From assembly GCF_004342025.1 (NCBI RefSeq), contig NZ_SLWN01000017.1, positions 1 through 64,000 on the forward strand: DNA of 64,000 bases, read 5' to 3'. The translations under genes and the position numbers were made by a program. Below the pieces are notes generated by a model. It did not search any database. It saw only the letters and a program-made list of their open reading frames with translations, and was not told the origin of the DNA. Below, piece after piece: positions 25,250 to 33,575 of the stretch. This DNA comes from Kribbella steppae. Lineage in GTDB: Bacteria > Actinomycetota > Actinomycetes > Propionibacteriales > Kribbellaceae. Position 1 is the first letter of the stretch. Each line of letters starts with the position of its first letter.

Positions 25250-26337
25250 TGGTGCAGCCGATTCCGGCCGCGAAGCCGATCATCGGGAAGGAGGAGCGCG
25301 AAGCCGTCGACCGTGTGATGCAGTCCGGGATGCTGGCCCAGGGCCCCGAGGTGGCGGCGTTCGAGCAGGAGTTCGGCGCAGCGCTGGTCTCCGGCCGGGC
25401 GTGCGTCGCGACCAACTCGGGCACGTCGGGTCTCCACCTCGGCCTGCTGGCCGCCGGCGTCGGCCCCGGTGACGAGGTCATCGTCCCGTCCTTCACCTTC
25501 GCCGCGACCGCGAACAGCGTTGCGCTGACCGGCGCCACCCCGGTGTTCGTCGACATCGAGCCGACGTACTTCTGCCTGGACCCGGTCGCGGTCGAGGCAG
25601 CGATCACCGAGAAGACCAAGGCCGTCATGCCGGTGCACCTGTTCGGTCACCCGGCCAACATGACCGCGCTGCAGGCGATCGCCGACAAGCACGGCATCCA
25701 GATCTACGAGGACGCCGCGCAGGCGCACGGCGCGACCTGGAACGGCGCCCCGGTCGGCACCTTCGGCGAGTTCGCCATGTTCAGCCTCTACCCGACCAAG
25801 AACATGACGTCCGGTGAGGGCGGTATGGACTCGGTCGCGAACCCCGAGATCGAGCGCCGGATGCGGCTGCTGCGCAACCAGGGCATGCTCAAGCAGTACG
25901 AGAACGAGCTCGTCGGCCTGAACAACCGGATGACCGACCTGCACGCGGCGATCGGCCGGGTGCAGCTTGGCAAGCTGGCCGGCTGGACCAAGCAGCGGCA
26001 GGAGAACGCGGCCTTCCTGGACGCGAACCTGCAGGGTGTCGCCGTACCGGCAGTGGCCGCCGAGGCGACCCACGTGTACCACCAGTACACGATCCGGGTG
26101 ACCGAGGGCCGCGACGCCTTCGCCGACGCGCTGCGCAACGAGTACGGCGTCGGCTGTGGTGTCTACTACCCGATCCCGAACCACCGGCTGCCCTCGTTCA
26201 AGCGTGAGCTGGACCTGCCGGAGACCGAGAAGGCCGCGGCCGAGGTGCTGTCGCTGCCGGTTCACCCCTCGCTGTCCGAGGAAGACCTGAACCGGATCGT
26301 GGCCGCGGTGAACACCGTGGCGAAGGCTGGTGCGTGA
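25249..26337 (+). CDS. wbpE: WbpE-like sugar aminotransferase (DegT/DnrJ/EryC1/StrS)
   Basis: PLP-dependent aminotransferase, 362 residues, that in the WbpE group turns UDP-3-keto-GlcNAcA into the 3-amino sugar with glutamate as donor. Seen: GRACVATNSGTSGLHLGLLAAGVGPGDEVIVPSFTF, EDAAQAHGA with the cofactor-ring aspartate, and internal aldimine lysine K184 in SLYPTKNMTSGEGG. The conserved tail NHRLPSF...VLSLPVHPSLSEEDL is intact. Start and stop are coupled to neighbours. Other members of this family act on other keto sugars, so the substrate rests on the gene set around it. Confidence 0.92.
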   Translation: MVQPIPAAKPIIGKEEREAVDRVMQSGMLAQGPEVAAFEQEFGAALVSGRACVATNSGTSGLHLGLLAAGVGPGDEVIVPSFTFAATANSVALTGATPVFVDIEPTYFCLDPVAVEAAITEKTKAVMPVHLFGHPANMTALQAIADKHGIQIYEDAAQAHGATWNGAPVGTFGEFAMFSLYPTKNMTSGEGGMDSVANPEIERRMRLLRNQGMLKQYENELVGLNNRMTDLHAAIGRVQLGKLAGWTKQRQENAAFLDANLQGVAVPAVAAEATHVYHQYTIRVTEGRDAFADALRNEYGVGCGVYYPIPNHRLPSFKRELDLPETEKAAAEVLSLPVHPSLSEEDLNRIVAAVNTVAKAGA

Positions 26338-26338
26338 G

Positions 26339-27346
26339 ATGGCGAACCTGAAAGCCGGACTGATCGGCCTGGGCATGATGGGGCGGCACCACGCACGCGT
26401 GCTGGCCTCCCTCGAGGGCGTCGACCTGGTCGCCGTCGCCGACCCGGGTGGTGACCAGTTCGGCGTGGCCGGCGGTCGCCCGGTGTACGAGAACATCGAG
26501 CAACTGATCGCGGCCGGGATCGACTACTGCATGGTCGCGGTCCCGACCCAGTACCACGCCGAGATCGCGAGGGCGCTGGCCGAGGCCGGTGTGCACGCGA
26601 TGATCGAGAAGCCGCTGGCCGGGTCCTCGGCCGAGGCGACCGAGATCGCCAAGGCGTTCGAGGCGGCCGGCGTGGTCGGCGCGGTCGGTCACATCGAGCG
26701 GTACAACCCGGCGCTGCAGGCGCTCCGGGTGCGGCTGGAGAACGGCGACCTGGGCGACATCTACCAGATCACCACCCGCCGCCAGGGCCCGTTCCCGTCC
26801 CGGATCGCCGACGTCGGCGTGGTGCTCGACCTGGCCACTCACGACATCGACCTGACCGCCTGGGTGACCCAGTCGCACTTCGCCGCGGTGTCCGCGCAGA
26901 GCGCGCACAAGAGCGGCCGGCAGTACGAGGACCTGATCGCGGTGACCGGCCGGCTCGAGGACGGCACCGTGACCAGCCACCTGGTCAACTGGCTGTCCCC
27001 GATGAAGGAGCGGCTCACCGTCGTCACCGGTGAGAAGGGCGCCTTCATCGCCGACACGCTGCTGGCCGACCTGTCCTTCCACGCCAACGGCACGGTCGCC
27101 ACCGCGTGGGACGACGTCGCGCACTTCCGCGGTGTCAGCGAGGGCGACATGATCCGCTACGCGATCAGCAAGCCTGAGCCGCTGCGCACCGAGCACGAGG
27201 CGTTCCGCGACGCGGTGCTGGGCAAGGAAGCCGATATCGTCACCCTGCAGCAGGGTCTGAGCACCGTCCGGGTGGCCGAGGCCGTCATCCAGTCCGCTGC
27301 TGAGGACCGCACCATCAAGGTCGCCGGGGAGTCCGCCGAGTCATGA
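26339..27346 (+). CDS. wbpB: WbpB-like UDP-sugar oxidoreductase (Gfo/Idh/MocA)
   Basis: A 335-residue NAD-dependent oxidoreductase that in the WbpB group oxidises C3 of UDP-GlcNAcA. The N-terminal Rossmann motif GLIGLGMMGRHHARVL (about 7-22), EKPLAGS with the catalytic-site lysine, and GHIERYNPALQAL are typical. The C-terminal alpha/beta domain includes DVGVVLDLATHDIDLTAWV with the conserved D-H pair. ATG 26339 is preferred; GTG 26330 would overlap the aminotransferase gene. WbpB and WbpE usually act as a coupled pair, and here their genes are adjacent. Confidence 0.88.
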   Translation: MANLKAGLIGLGMMGRHHARVLASLEGVDLVAVADPGGDQFGVAGGRPVYENIEQLIAAGIDYCMVAVPTQYHAEIARALAEAGVHAMIEKPLAGSSAEATEIAKAFEAAGVVGAVGHIERYNPALQALRVRLENGDLGDIYQITTRRQGPFPSRIADVGVVLDLATHDIDLTAWVTQSHFAAVSAQSAHKSGRQYEDLIAVTGRLEDGTVTSHLVNWLSPMKERLTVVTGEKGAFIADTLLADLSFHANGTVATAWDDVAHFRGVSEGDMIRYAISKPEPLRTEHEAFRDAVLGKEADIVTLQQGLSTVRVAEAVIQSAAEDRTIKVAGESAES

Positions 27347-28401
27347 AGGTCCTGAGCGTCGTCGGGGCACGACCACAGTTCGTCAAGCTGGCACCGGTGG
27401 CGGAGGCGTTCGCCGCCACCGAGCACCAGCACGTGATCGTGCACACCGGCCAGCACTACGACAAGAACATGTCCGACGTGTTCTTCGCCGACCTGCGGAT
27501 CCCGGCCCCGGACGTCCACCTGGGCGTCGGGTCCGGCAGCCACGGGGTCCAGACCGGCTCGATGCTGTCCGCGATGGACGCCGTACTGGACGAGCACAAG
27601 CCCGACTGGGTGCTCGTGTACGGCGACACCAACTCGACGCTGGCCGGGACGCTGTCGGCGGTGAAGATGCACCTGCCGGTGGCGCACCTGGAGGCCGGGC
27701 TGCGGTCGTTCAACCGGCGGATGCCGGAGGAGCACAATCGGGTCCTGACCGACCACGCGGCCGACATCCTGCTGGCTCCGACCCAGGTGGCGATGGACCA
27801 CCTGGCGAACGAGGGCCTGTCCGACCGGGCGCGCCTGGTCGGCGACGTGATGACGGATGTGTGCTTCCGGGTCCGCGACGCGGTGACGGACGACTCGTTC
27901 ACCCTGCCCGAGGGTCTGAAGCGCGGTGAGTATGTCGTCTCGACCATCCACCGGGCCGAGAACACCGACGACCCGGCCCGGCTGGCCGCGATCGTCGACG
28001 GTCTGGCGGCGGCCGGTGCGCCGGTGCTGCTGCTGGCCCACCCGCGGCTGGTCGCCAAGTGCGCCGAGCACGGGATCAAGCTCGAGCGTCCGGACGGTTC
28101 GCTGCACGTCCGGGAGCCGCTGGCCTACCCGGAGATGGTCGCGGCCGTGCTCGGCTCGGCCGGTGTGGTCACCGACTCCGGCGGCCTGCAGAAGGAAGCG
28201 TTCCTGCTCGGCCGGGTCTGCACCACGCTGCGCACCGAGACCGAATGGGTCGAGACCCTCGAGGACGGCTGGAACGTCCTCACCTCCGACGTGAGCAAGC
28301 TGCCCGAACTGGCCGCCCGGCCGGTACCGGCAGCCAACCGCCCCATGCCCTACGGAGATGGCCAGGCCGCCGGCCGAGTCGTCGCCGCCCTAGCGGAGTA
28401 A
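27343..28401 (+). CDS. UDP-sugar 2-epimerase (WecB/WbpI family)
   Basis: A 352-residue non-hydrolysing UDP-N-acetyl-sugar 2-epimerase. MKVLSVVGARPQFVKLAPV, HTGQHYDKNMSDVFF, VYGDTNSTLAG, HLEAGLRSFNRRMPEEHNRVLTDH and the C-terminal VVTDSGGLQKEAFLLG are all intact. In this gene set the WbpI role is likely: converting UDP-GlcNAc3NAcA to UDP-ManNAc3NAcA. A WecB role (UDP-GlcNAc to UDP-ManNAc) cannot be excluded from sequence alone. The ATG overlaps the previous stop (ATGA); the acyltransferase gene starts 4 nt after the stop. Confidence 0.92.
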   Translation: MKVLSVVGARPQFVKLAPVAEAFAATEHQHVIVHTGQHYDKNMSDVFFADLRIPAPDVHLGVGSGSHGVQTGSMLSAMDAVLDEHKPDWVLVYGDTNSTLAGTLSAVKMHLPVAHLEAGLRSFNRRMPEEHNRVLTDHAADILLAPTQVAMDHLANEGLSDRARLVGDVMTDVCFRVRDAVTDDSFTLPEGLKRGEYVVSTIHRAENTDDPARLAAIVDGLAAAGAPVLLLAHPRLVAKCAEHGIKLERPDGSLHVREPLAYPEMVAAVLGSAGVVTDSGGLQKEAFLLGRVCTTLRTETEWVETLEDGWNVLTSDVSKLPELAARPVPAANRPMPYGDGQAAGRVVAALAE

Positions 28402-28405
28402 CTAC

Positions 28406-29650
28406 GTGACCAAAGCCGCCGAAGAACAGAGCCAGCCGCCCACCCCGGGCTCTCCGGGGCCGGCGGCTTCGGCTGTTACGTCCGACAACTCCGCTGTGGC
28501 GACCGACAGTGGTCCGCCGCCGGGCGCTCCGGTCAGTGCGTTCCCGGGTGAGTCCGGGGCGCCGCCGGCCGAGCCGCGCAAGTGGCTGCCGCGGGTGGAG
28601 TCGCTCACCGGTTTGCGCTGGTGGGCGGCGTTCTTCGTTTTCGCCCACCACATGACCAACCTGGCGCCGCTGCCGGTCTGGAAGTTCCTGAAGTACGGGA
28701 CGTCCGGGGTGACGTTCTTCTTCGTGCTGTCCGGTTTCGTGCTGACCTGGTCGGCCCAGCCGGGAACGAAGATCCGCACCTTCTATCGGCGCCGGTTCGC
28801 CCGGATCTTCCCGCTGTACTTCCTCACCCTGGTCGCGGCGATCTTCGTGTTCTACCGGTTCGAGCCGCCGACCGGGATGTCGTGGATCAAGCCGGTCTCG
28901 GTCACCGTGCTGGTGCTGTCAGGGTTCCTGCTGCAGGGCTGGTCGAACAACCCGACCATCCTGTACGGCGGCAACCCGGCCGGCTGGACGCTGTCGGTCG
29001 AGGCGTTCTTCTACGCGTACTTCCCGTTCTTCTGGCGGGCCACGGAGAAGCTCAAGGTGGCCGGCGGCCTGATCCTGTGTGCCTCGGTGATCGTCCTCGG
29101 CGGGGCCTACCGGTTGGCGCTGTTCCATTGGCCCGACGTCGTACCCGTGCTGCCGCAGCCGGTCCTGCACTCGGTCGCGTTCCTGTTCGGGATCGGCCTC
29201 GCGATCACGCTGCGGTCCGGCTGGAAGCCGCGGATCCCGGTCTGGTTCGCGTTCCTGGTCACCGCCGGCGGGCTGTACACCCTGTACTACTCCGGTTTGC
29301 ACCCGGCCAAGGTGCCGTTCGCGATCACCATGGGCCTGTGCCAGAAGGAAGTCCTCACGCTGCTGTACGGCTTCCTGATCTTCGCCGTCGCCTCCCGCGA
29401 CATCCGGGGCGGCCGCTCCTGGCTGCGCAGCAAGCCGCTGGTCGCGCTCGGCCAGTGGTCGTACGCCTTCTACCTGGTGCACGCCACCATCCTGTACGCG
29501 ATCAAGGAGTACCACGGTGTCGCCGGGCCGATCGGCTGGTCCAACCTGACCTGGTACGCCGGTGTCTGCGCCATCTCGATCCTCGCCTCGTGGCTGCTCT
29601 ACAAGTTCGTCGAGCACCCGCTGGAACGGAAGCTCCGAGGCCCCCGATGA
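28406..29650 (+). CDS. Membrane O-acyltransferase (acyltransferase-3 family)
   Basis: A 414-residue OafA-type integral membrane acyltransferase. A disordered Pro/Ala/Ser-rich cytoplasmic N-terminus (1-60) precedes RVESLTGLRWWAAFFVFAHHMTNL, the conserved R-x10-H region of the family. About ten hydrophobic segments follow, with the FFVLSGFVLTWS and RRRFARIFPLYFLTL motifs and an R-K/E-rich end (EHPLERKLRG). It probably acetylates or otherwise acylates a sugar of the exported glycan. GTG start 4 nt after the epimerase gene. Donor and position of modification are unknown. Confidence 0.9.
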   Translation: MTKAAEEQSQPPTPGSPGPAASAVTSDNSAVATDSGPPPGAPVSAFPGESGAPPAEPRKWLPRVESLTGLRWWAAFFVFAHHMTNLAPLPVWKFLKYGTSGVTFFFVLSGFVLTWSAQPGTKIRTFYRRRFARIFPLYFLTLVAAIFVFYRFEPPTGMSWIKPVSVTVLVLSGFLLQGWSNNPTILYGGNPAGWTLSVEAFFYAYFPFFWRATEKLKVAGGLILCASVIVLGGAYRLALFHWPDVVPVLPQPVLHSVAFLFGIGLAITLRSGWKPRIPVWFAFLVTAGGLYTLYYSGLHPAKVPFAITMGLCQKEVLTLLYGFLIFAVASRDIRGGRSWLRSKPLVALGQWSYAFYLVHATILYAIKEYHGVAGPIGWSNLTWYAGVCAISILASWLLYKFVEHPLERKLRGPR

Positions 29651-29675
29651 AGAATCACTACCTAGTGGAGTTCCT

Positions 29676-30977
29676 GTGCGTGTCAGTGTTGTTGCCTTAG
29701 GCAAGATCGGGCTGCCGTTGGCGGTCCAGTTCGCGGCCAAGGGTCATCAGGTCGTCGGCGTCGACATCAACCCGAAGACGGTCGAGCAGGTGAACGCCGG
29801 GCAGGAGCCCTTCCCGGGTGAGGCACACCTGGCCGAGCTGCTCGCCGAGACCGTGGCCGACGGCCGCCTGCGGGCGACCACGGACTACGCGGACGCCATC
29901 CCTGGCAGCGACGCGGTCGTGCTGGTGGTGCCGCTGTTCGTCGACGAGAAGACCGGTGAGCCGGAGTTCGGCTGGATGGAGGGCGCGACTCGCTCGCTGG
30001 CCGAGCACCTGAGCCCGGGCACCCTGGTCAGCTACGAGACCACCCTGCCGGTCGGCACCACCCGGAACCGGTGGAAGCCGCTGCTGGAGGAGGTCTCGGG
30101 CCTGAAGGAGGGCGAGGACTTCCACCTGGTGTTCTCGCCGGAGCGGGTGCTCACCGGCCGCGTCTTCGCGGACCTGCGCAAGTACCCGAAGCTCGTCGGC
30201 GGTCTGTCCGAGGAGGGCGCCAAGCGCGCCATCGCGTTCTACGAGGCCGTGCTGGACTTCGACGACCGCCCGGACCTGGAGCGCGGCAACGGCGTCTGGG
30301 ACCTGGGGTCGGCCGAGGCGGCCGAGCTGGCGAAGCTGGCCGAGACCACCTACCGCGACGTCAACATCGGCCTGGCGAACCAGTTCGCCCGGTTCGCCGG
30401 TGAGAACGGCATCGACGTGCACCAGGTGATCGAGGCGTCGAACTCGCAGCCCTACAGCCACATCCACCGGCCCGGTATCGCGGTCGGCGGCCACTGCATC
30501 CCGGTCTACCCGCGGCTGTACCTGTGGACCGACCCGGAGGCAAGCGTTGTCCGGGCCGCCCGCGAGGCGAACCTCGGCATGCCCGACTACACCGTCGGCC
30601 TGCTCGAGGGCGCGTACGGCGACCTGGCCGGAGCCAAGGTGGTCGTGCTCGGCGCGGCGTACCGTGGTGGTGTCAAGGAGACCGCGTTCTCCGGGGTCTT
30701 CCCGGCCGTGGAGGCCCTGAAGGCCCGTGGTGCGGAGGTGTCCGTGCACGACCCGCTCTACACCGACGAGGAACTCCAGCAGCTCGGCTTCACGCCGTAC
30801 GCGCTGGGTGCGCCGGTGGACGCGGCTGTGCTGCAGGCTGACCACGCGGAGTACGCGCAGCTGACCCCGGCCGAGCTGCCGGGCGTGAAGGTGCTCGTGG
30901 ACGGCCGTGACCGCACTGACCCGGCTCGTTGGGCGGGCGTGCGCCGGATTGTGATCGGAAGGTCGGTTCGACAGTGA
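29676..30977 (+). CDS. UDP-sugar 6-dehydrogenase (WbpA/WecC family)
   Basis: A 433-residue NAD-dependent dehydrogenase that makes a UDP-uronic acid from a UDP-HexNAc. The N-terminus VRVSVVALGKIGLPLAVQFAAKGHQVVGVDIN has a dinucleotide fold in which the usual second glycine loop reads ALGKIGLP. The central and C-terminal domains show the AELAKLAETTYRDVNIGLANQFA helix, GIAVGGHCIPVYP with the catalytic cysteine, and a UDP-binding C-terminus. A WbpA role (UDP-GlcNAc to UDP-GlcNAcA) completes the pathway in this cluster. GTG 29676 has GGAG 6 nt upstream. Confidence 0.9.
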   Translation: MRVSVVALGKIGLPLAVQFAAKGHQVVGVDINPKTVEQVNAGQEPFPGEAHLAELLAETVADGRLRATTDYADAIPGSDAVVLVVPLFVDEKTGEPEFGWMEGATRSLAEHLSPGTLVSYETTLPVGTTRNRWKPLLEEVSGLKEGEDFHLVFSPERVLTGRVFADLRKYPKLVGGLSEEGAKRAIAFYEAVLDFDDRPDLERGNGVWDLGSAEAAELAKLAETTYRDVNIGLANQFARFAGENGIDVHQVIEASNSQPYSHIHRPGIAVGGHCIPVYPRLYLWTDPEASVVRAAREANLGMPDYTVGLLEGAYGDLAGAKVVVLGAAYRGGVKETAFSGVFPAVEALKARGAEVSVHDPLYTDEELQQLGFTPYALGAPVDAAVLQADHAEYAQLTPAELPGVKVLVDGRDRTDPARWAGVRRIVIGRSVRQ

Positions 30978-33574
30978 CGACTGCCGACCTGCGGGTCGTG
31001 ATGATGGTCGCAAACGACGTCACCAACGACAGTCGGGTCCGCAAGGAGGCCGCGGCACTGGCCGAGACCGGAGCAGAAGTGACTGTGCTCGGAGTCTCGG
31101 CGAGCGGTCTGCCGTCGAGGGAGATGCTCGACGGCGCGCTGATCGTCCGGGTGGCGGTTCCGTTCAGCCTGCGGGAGGAGCGGAAGCGGAGCCGTAAGGC
31201 TCGCCGGGACTGGCGGCCGCCCTTGGTGGGATACAAGCACAGGTCGACGTACGTCGCCCGCAGCCAGCGGATCCAGGCCGAGCTGAAGGAGCTGAAGGCC
31301 GACTCTGGTCATGCCGTCGTGGCGGCCAAGTCGGGCCAGGGCAATCCGCTCAAGTTCAAGGCCGGCGTGGCCACCCGGTTGCTGCGCAAGTCCCGCTGGC
31401 AGGCCGCGAAGAAGGCGACCTGGGTGCGCAAGGGTGTCGGCAACAAGGCCGACGCGCCCTTCAAGTTCAGCTGGCGCGCGTACGACGGGGTGATCCACCG
31501 GCTGCCCTGGCCGGCGCCGTGGCGCAAGCTGCACCCCGAGGCGCTGGACCTCGAGATCGCCTTCGGTGACCTGATCGATCGCCTCGAGCCGGACGTGGTG
31601 CACGCGCACGACATGCACGTGATCGGTGTCGCCACCCGCGCCGCCGGCCGGGCCAAGCTGCGCGGCAAGCACCTGAAGGTCGTCTACGACGCGCACGAGT
31701 ACGTCGCCGGCCTGTCCCGGTACGGCGCTCGCACCCGCCGGTCGATCGCGGCGTGGGCCAACCACGAGCGCGAGTACATCGGCCAGGCGGACCGGGTGAT
31801 CACGGTCAGCCCGGCGATCGCGCGGACGCTGCAGCAGGAGCACAAGCTCGGCCACGAGCCCACGGTGATCATGAACACGCCGAACCCGGCGGACGTGTCG
31901 GTCGAGGTGTCCGACATCCGCAGCCGGATCGGCCTGCGCGCCGAGGTGCCGCTGCTGGTCTACAGCGGTGGTGTCACCCGTGCCCGCGGTATCCACACCG
32001 CCGTCCAGGCGCTGGTGGATCTGCCGGACGCGCACCTGGCCGTCGTGTGTGTGCCCGGTGTCGCGACGGACGCAGTACGGGCGCTGCAGGCTCAGGCTGC
32101 GGCACTCGAGGTACAGGACCGGTTGCACTGCCTCGACCCGGTGAAGCCGGACGAGGTGGTCGCGTTCCTGCGGACGGCGGATGTCGGGCTGATCCCGATC
32201 CTGCGCTACCCGAGTCACGAGATGTCGCTGCCGAACAAGCTGTTCGAGTACGCCTTCGCCGGTCTGCCGGTGGTGGTCAGCGACATGCCGAGCATGAAGG
32301 AGTTCGTCGACCGGACCCGGATCGGCGAGGTGTTCGTCGCGGCCGACGCGCACGATCTCGCCTCGAAGGTGCGCACGGTCCTCGGTGACCTGGACACCTA
32401 TCGCGAGCGGGTGGCCGACCCTGGCTACCAGCAGGAGGTCTCCTGGTCCGGACAGGCGGAGAAGCTGCGCGGTCTGTACGGCGAGCTGGTCGGCCGTCAA
32501 CTGGAGGTCATCCAGCCCGGTGGCCGGCCGGTCAAGGCGCAGCGCCGGTTGCTGCTCGGTCCGGTCAACAGTGCCGGCCAGGCCTGGCTGTGGGCGACCG
32601 CGCTCGAGCGTGAGGTGCCCGATATCAAGGCCGAGTCGCTGACCACGGGCAGCGGCGCGTTCGACTTCCGGGTGCACCGCACGGGGACGTACCGCCAGTA
32701 CCGGTCCGACCTGCGCTGGCAGCTGGAGCTGACGGCGTACACGTTGCGCGAGGTCACCCACGTGCTGTTCGAGGCCGGCCGGCCGATGTTCGGGCAGCAG
32801 CGCGGTCAGATGTGGACGAACGACGTACCGATGCTGGACCAGGCGGGGATCAAGCACGGCCTGGTCTTCCACGGGTCGGAGATCCGCGACCCGGCGCAGC
32901 ACCGGGCCCAGTACAAGTGGTCGCCGTTCCGGAACGCCGACGACGAGCTGACCGTTCGTCTGCAAGCTGCGAACGACCTGATGCGCACGCACCTGGAGGA
33001 CTACGAGGGGACGGTGTTCGTCACCACGCCGGACCTGCTGGAGTTCGTCGACAACGGCATCTGGCTGCCGCTGACCGTCGACACCGAGGAGTTCAACTCC
33101 TCCGCGCCGGTGCTGGAGCGCGAGGTGCCGGTGGTGCTGCACGCGCCGTCGGCCAGTGCGTTGAAGGGGTCGGCGTACGTCGACCCGGTGCTCACGGACC
33201 TGGATGCGCGGGGCCTGATCAAGTACCAGCGGGTCCGGGGCGTCCCGCACTCCGAGCTCGCCGAGATGGTGCGCAACGCCGACATCGTGGTCGACCAGCT
33301 GCTGCTCGGCTCGTACGGCGTCTTCGCCTGCGAGGCGATGGCGGCCGGCCGGGTCACGGTCGGGCACATCGCGGACCCGGTCCGCGACCTGCTGCCGACC
33401 GACCTGCCGATCGCGGAGGCGACCCCGGACGACCTGTCCGAGGTGATCGAGCGGCTGGTCGCCGAGCGCGACTCGGCCCGCAAGATCGCCGACGCCGGTC
33501 CGGAGTACGTCCGCGAACTGCACGACGGACACAAGTCCGTTGAGGTGCTATTACCGTTCCTCGACGGCAGGTGA
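30974..33574 (+). CDS. Bifunctional glycosyltransferase-type protein (two GT domains)
   Basis: An 866-residue fusion. The N-terminal part (about 1-520) is a GT4-like transferase: RVVMMVANDVTNDSRVRKEAAALAETGAEVTVLG, DVVHAHDMHVIG, VVYDAHEYVAG, and donor site PSHEMSLPNKLFEYAFAGLPVVVSDMPSMKEFV. The C-terminal part (about 525-866) starts RRLLLGPVNSAGQAWLWATALE and is a paralogue of the stand-alone protein at 23442. Two linked activities could add consecutive sugars. GTG 30974 overlaps the dehydrogenase stop (GTGA). The donor sugars are not identifiable from sequence. Confidence 0.88.
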   Translation: MTTADLRVVMMVANDVTNDSRVRKEAAALAETGAEVTVLGVSASGLPSREMLDGALIVRVAVPFSLREERKRSRKARRDWRPPLVGYKHRSTYVARSQRIQAELKELKADSGHAVVAAKSGQGNPLKFKAGVATRLLRKSRWQAAKKATWVRKGVGNKADAPFKFSWRAYDGVIHRLPWPAPWRKLHPEALDLEIAFGDLIDRLEPDVVHAHDMHVIGVATRAAGRAKLRGKHLKVVYDAHEYVAGLSRYGARTRRSIAAWANHEREYIGQADRVITVSPAIARTLQQEHKLGHEPTVIMNTPNPADVSVEVSDIRSRIGLRAEVPLLVYSGGVTRARGIHTAVQALVDLPDAHLAVVCVPGVATDAVRALQAQAAALEVQDRLHCLDPVKPDEVVAFLRTADVGLIPILRYPSHEMSLPNKLFEYAFAGLPVVVSDMPSMKEFVDRTRIGEVFVAADAHDLASKVRTVLGDLDTYRERVADPGYQQEVSWSGQAEKLRGLYGELVGRQLEVIQPGGRPVKAQRRLLLGPVNSAGQAWLWATALEREVPDIKAESLTTGSGAFDFRVHRTGTYRQYRSDLRWQLELTAYTLREVTHVLFEAGRPMFGQQRGQMWTNDVPMLDQAGIKHGLVFHGSEIRDPAQHRAQYKWSPFRNADDELTVRLQAANDLMRTHLEDYEGTVFVTTPDLLEFVDNGIWLPLTVDTEEFNSSAPVLEREVPVVLHAPSASALKGSAYVDPVLTDLDARGLIKYQRVRGVPHSELAEMVRNADIVVDQLLLGSYGVFACEAMAAGRVTVGHIADPVRDLLPTDLPIAEATPDDLSEVIERLVAERDSARKIADAGPEYVRELHDGHKSVEVLLPFLDGR

Positions 33575-33575
33575 C

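Noticed and set aside
29647..29700. 17-codon ORF between the acyltransferase and dehydrogenase genes
   Set aside because: It overlaps the dehydrogenase start region in another frame, has no ribosome binding site and shows no family resemblance.
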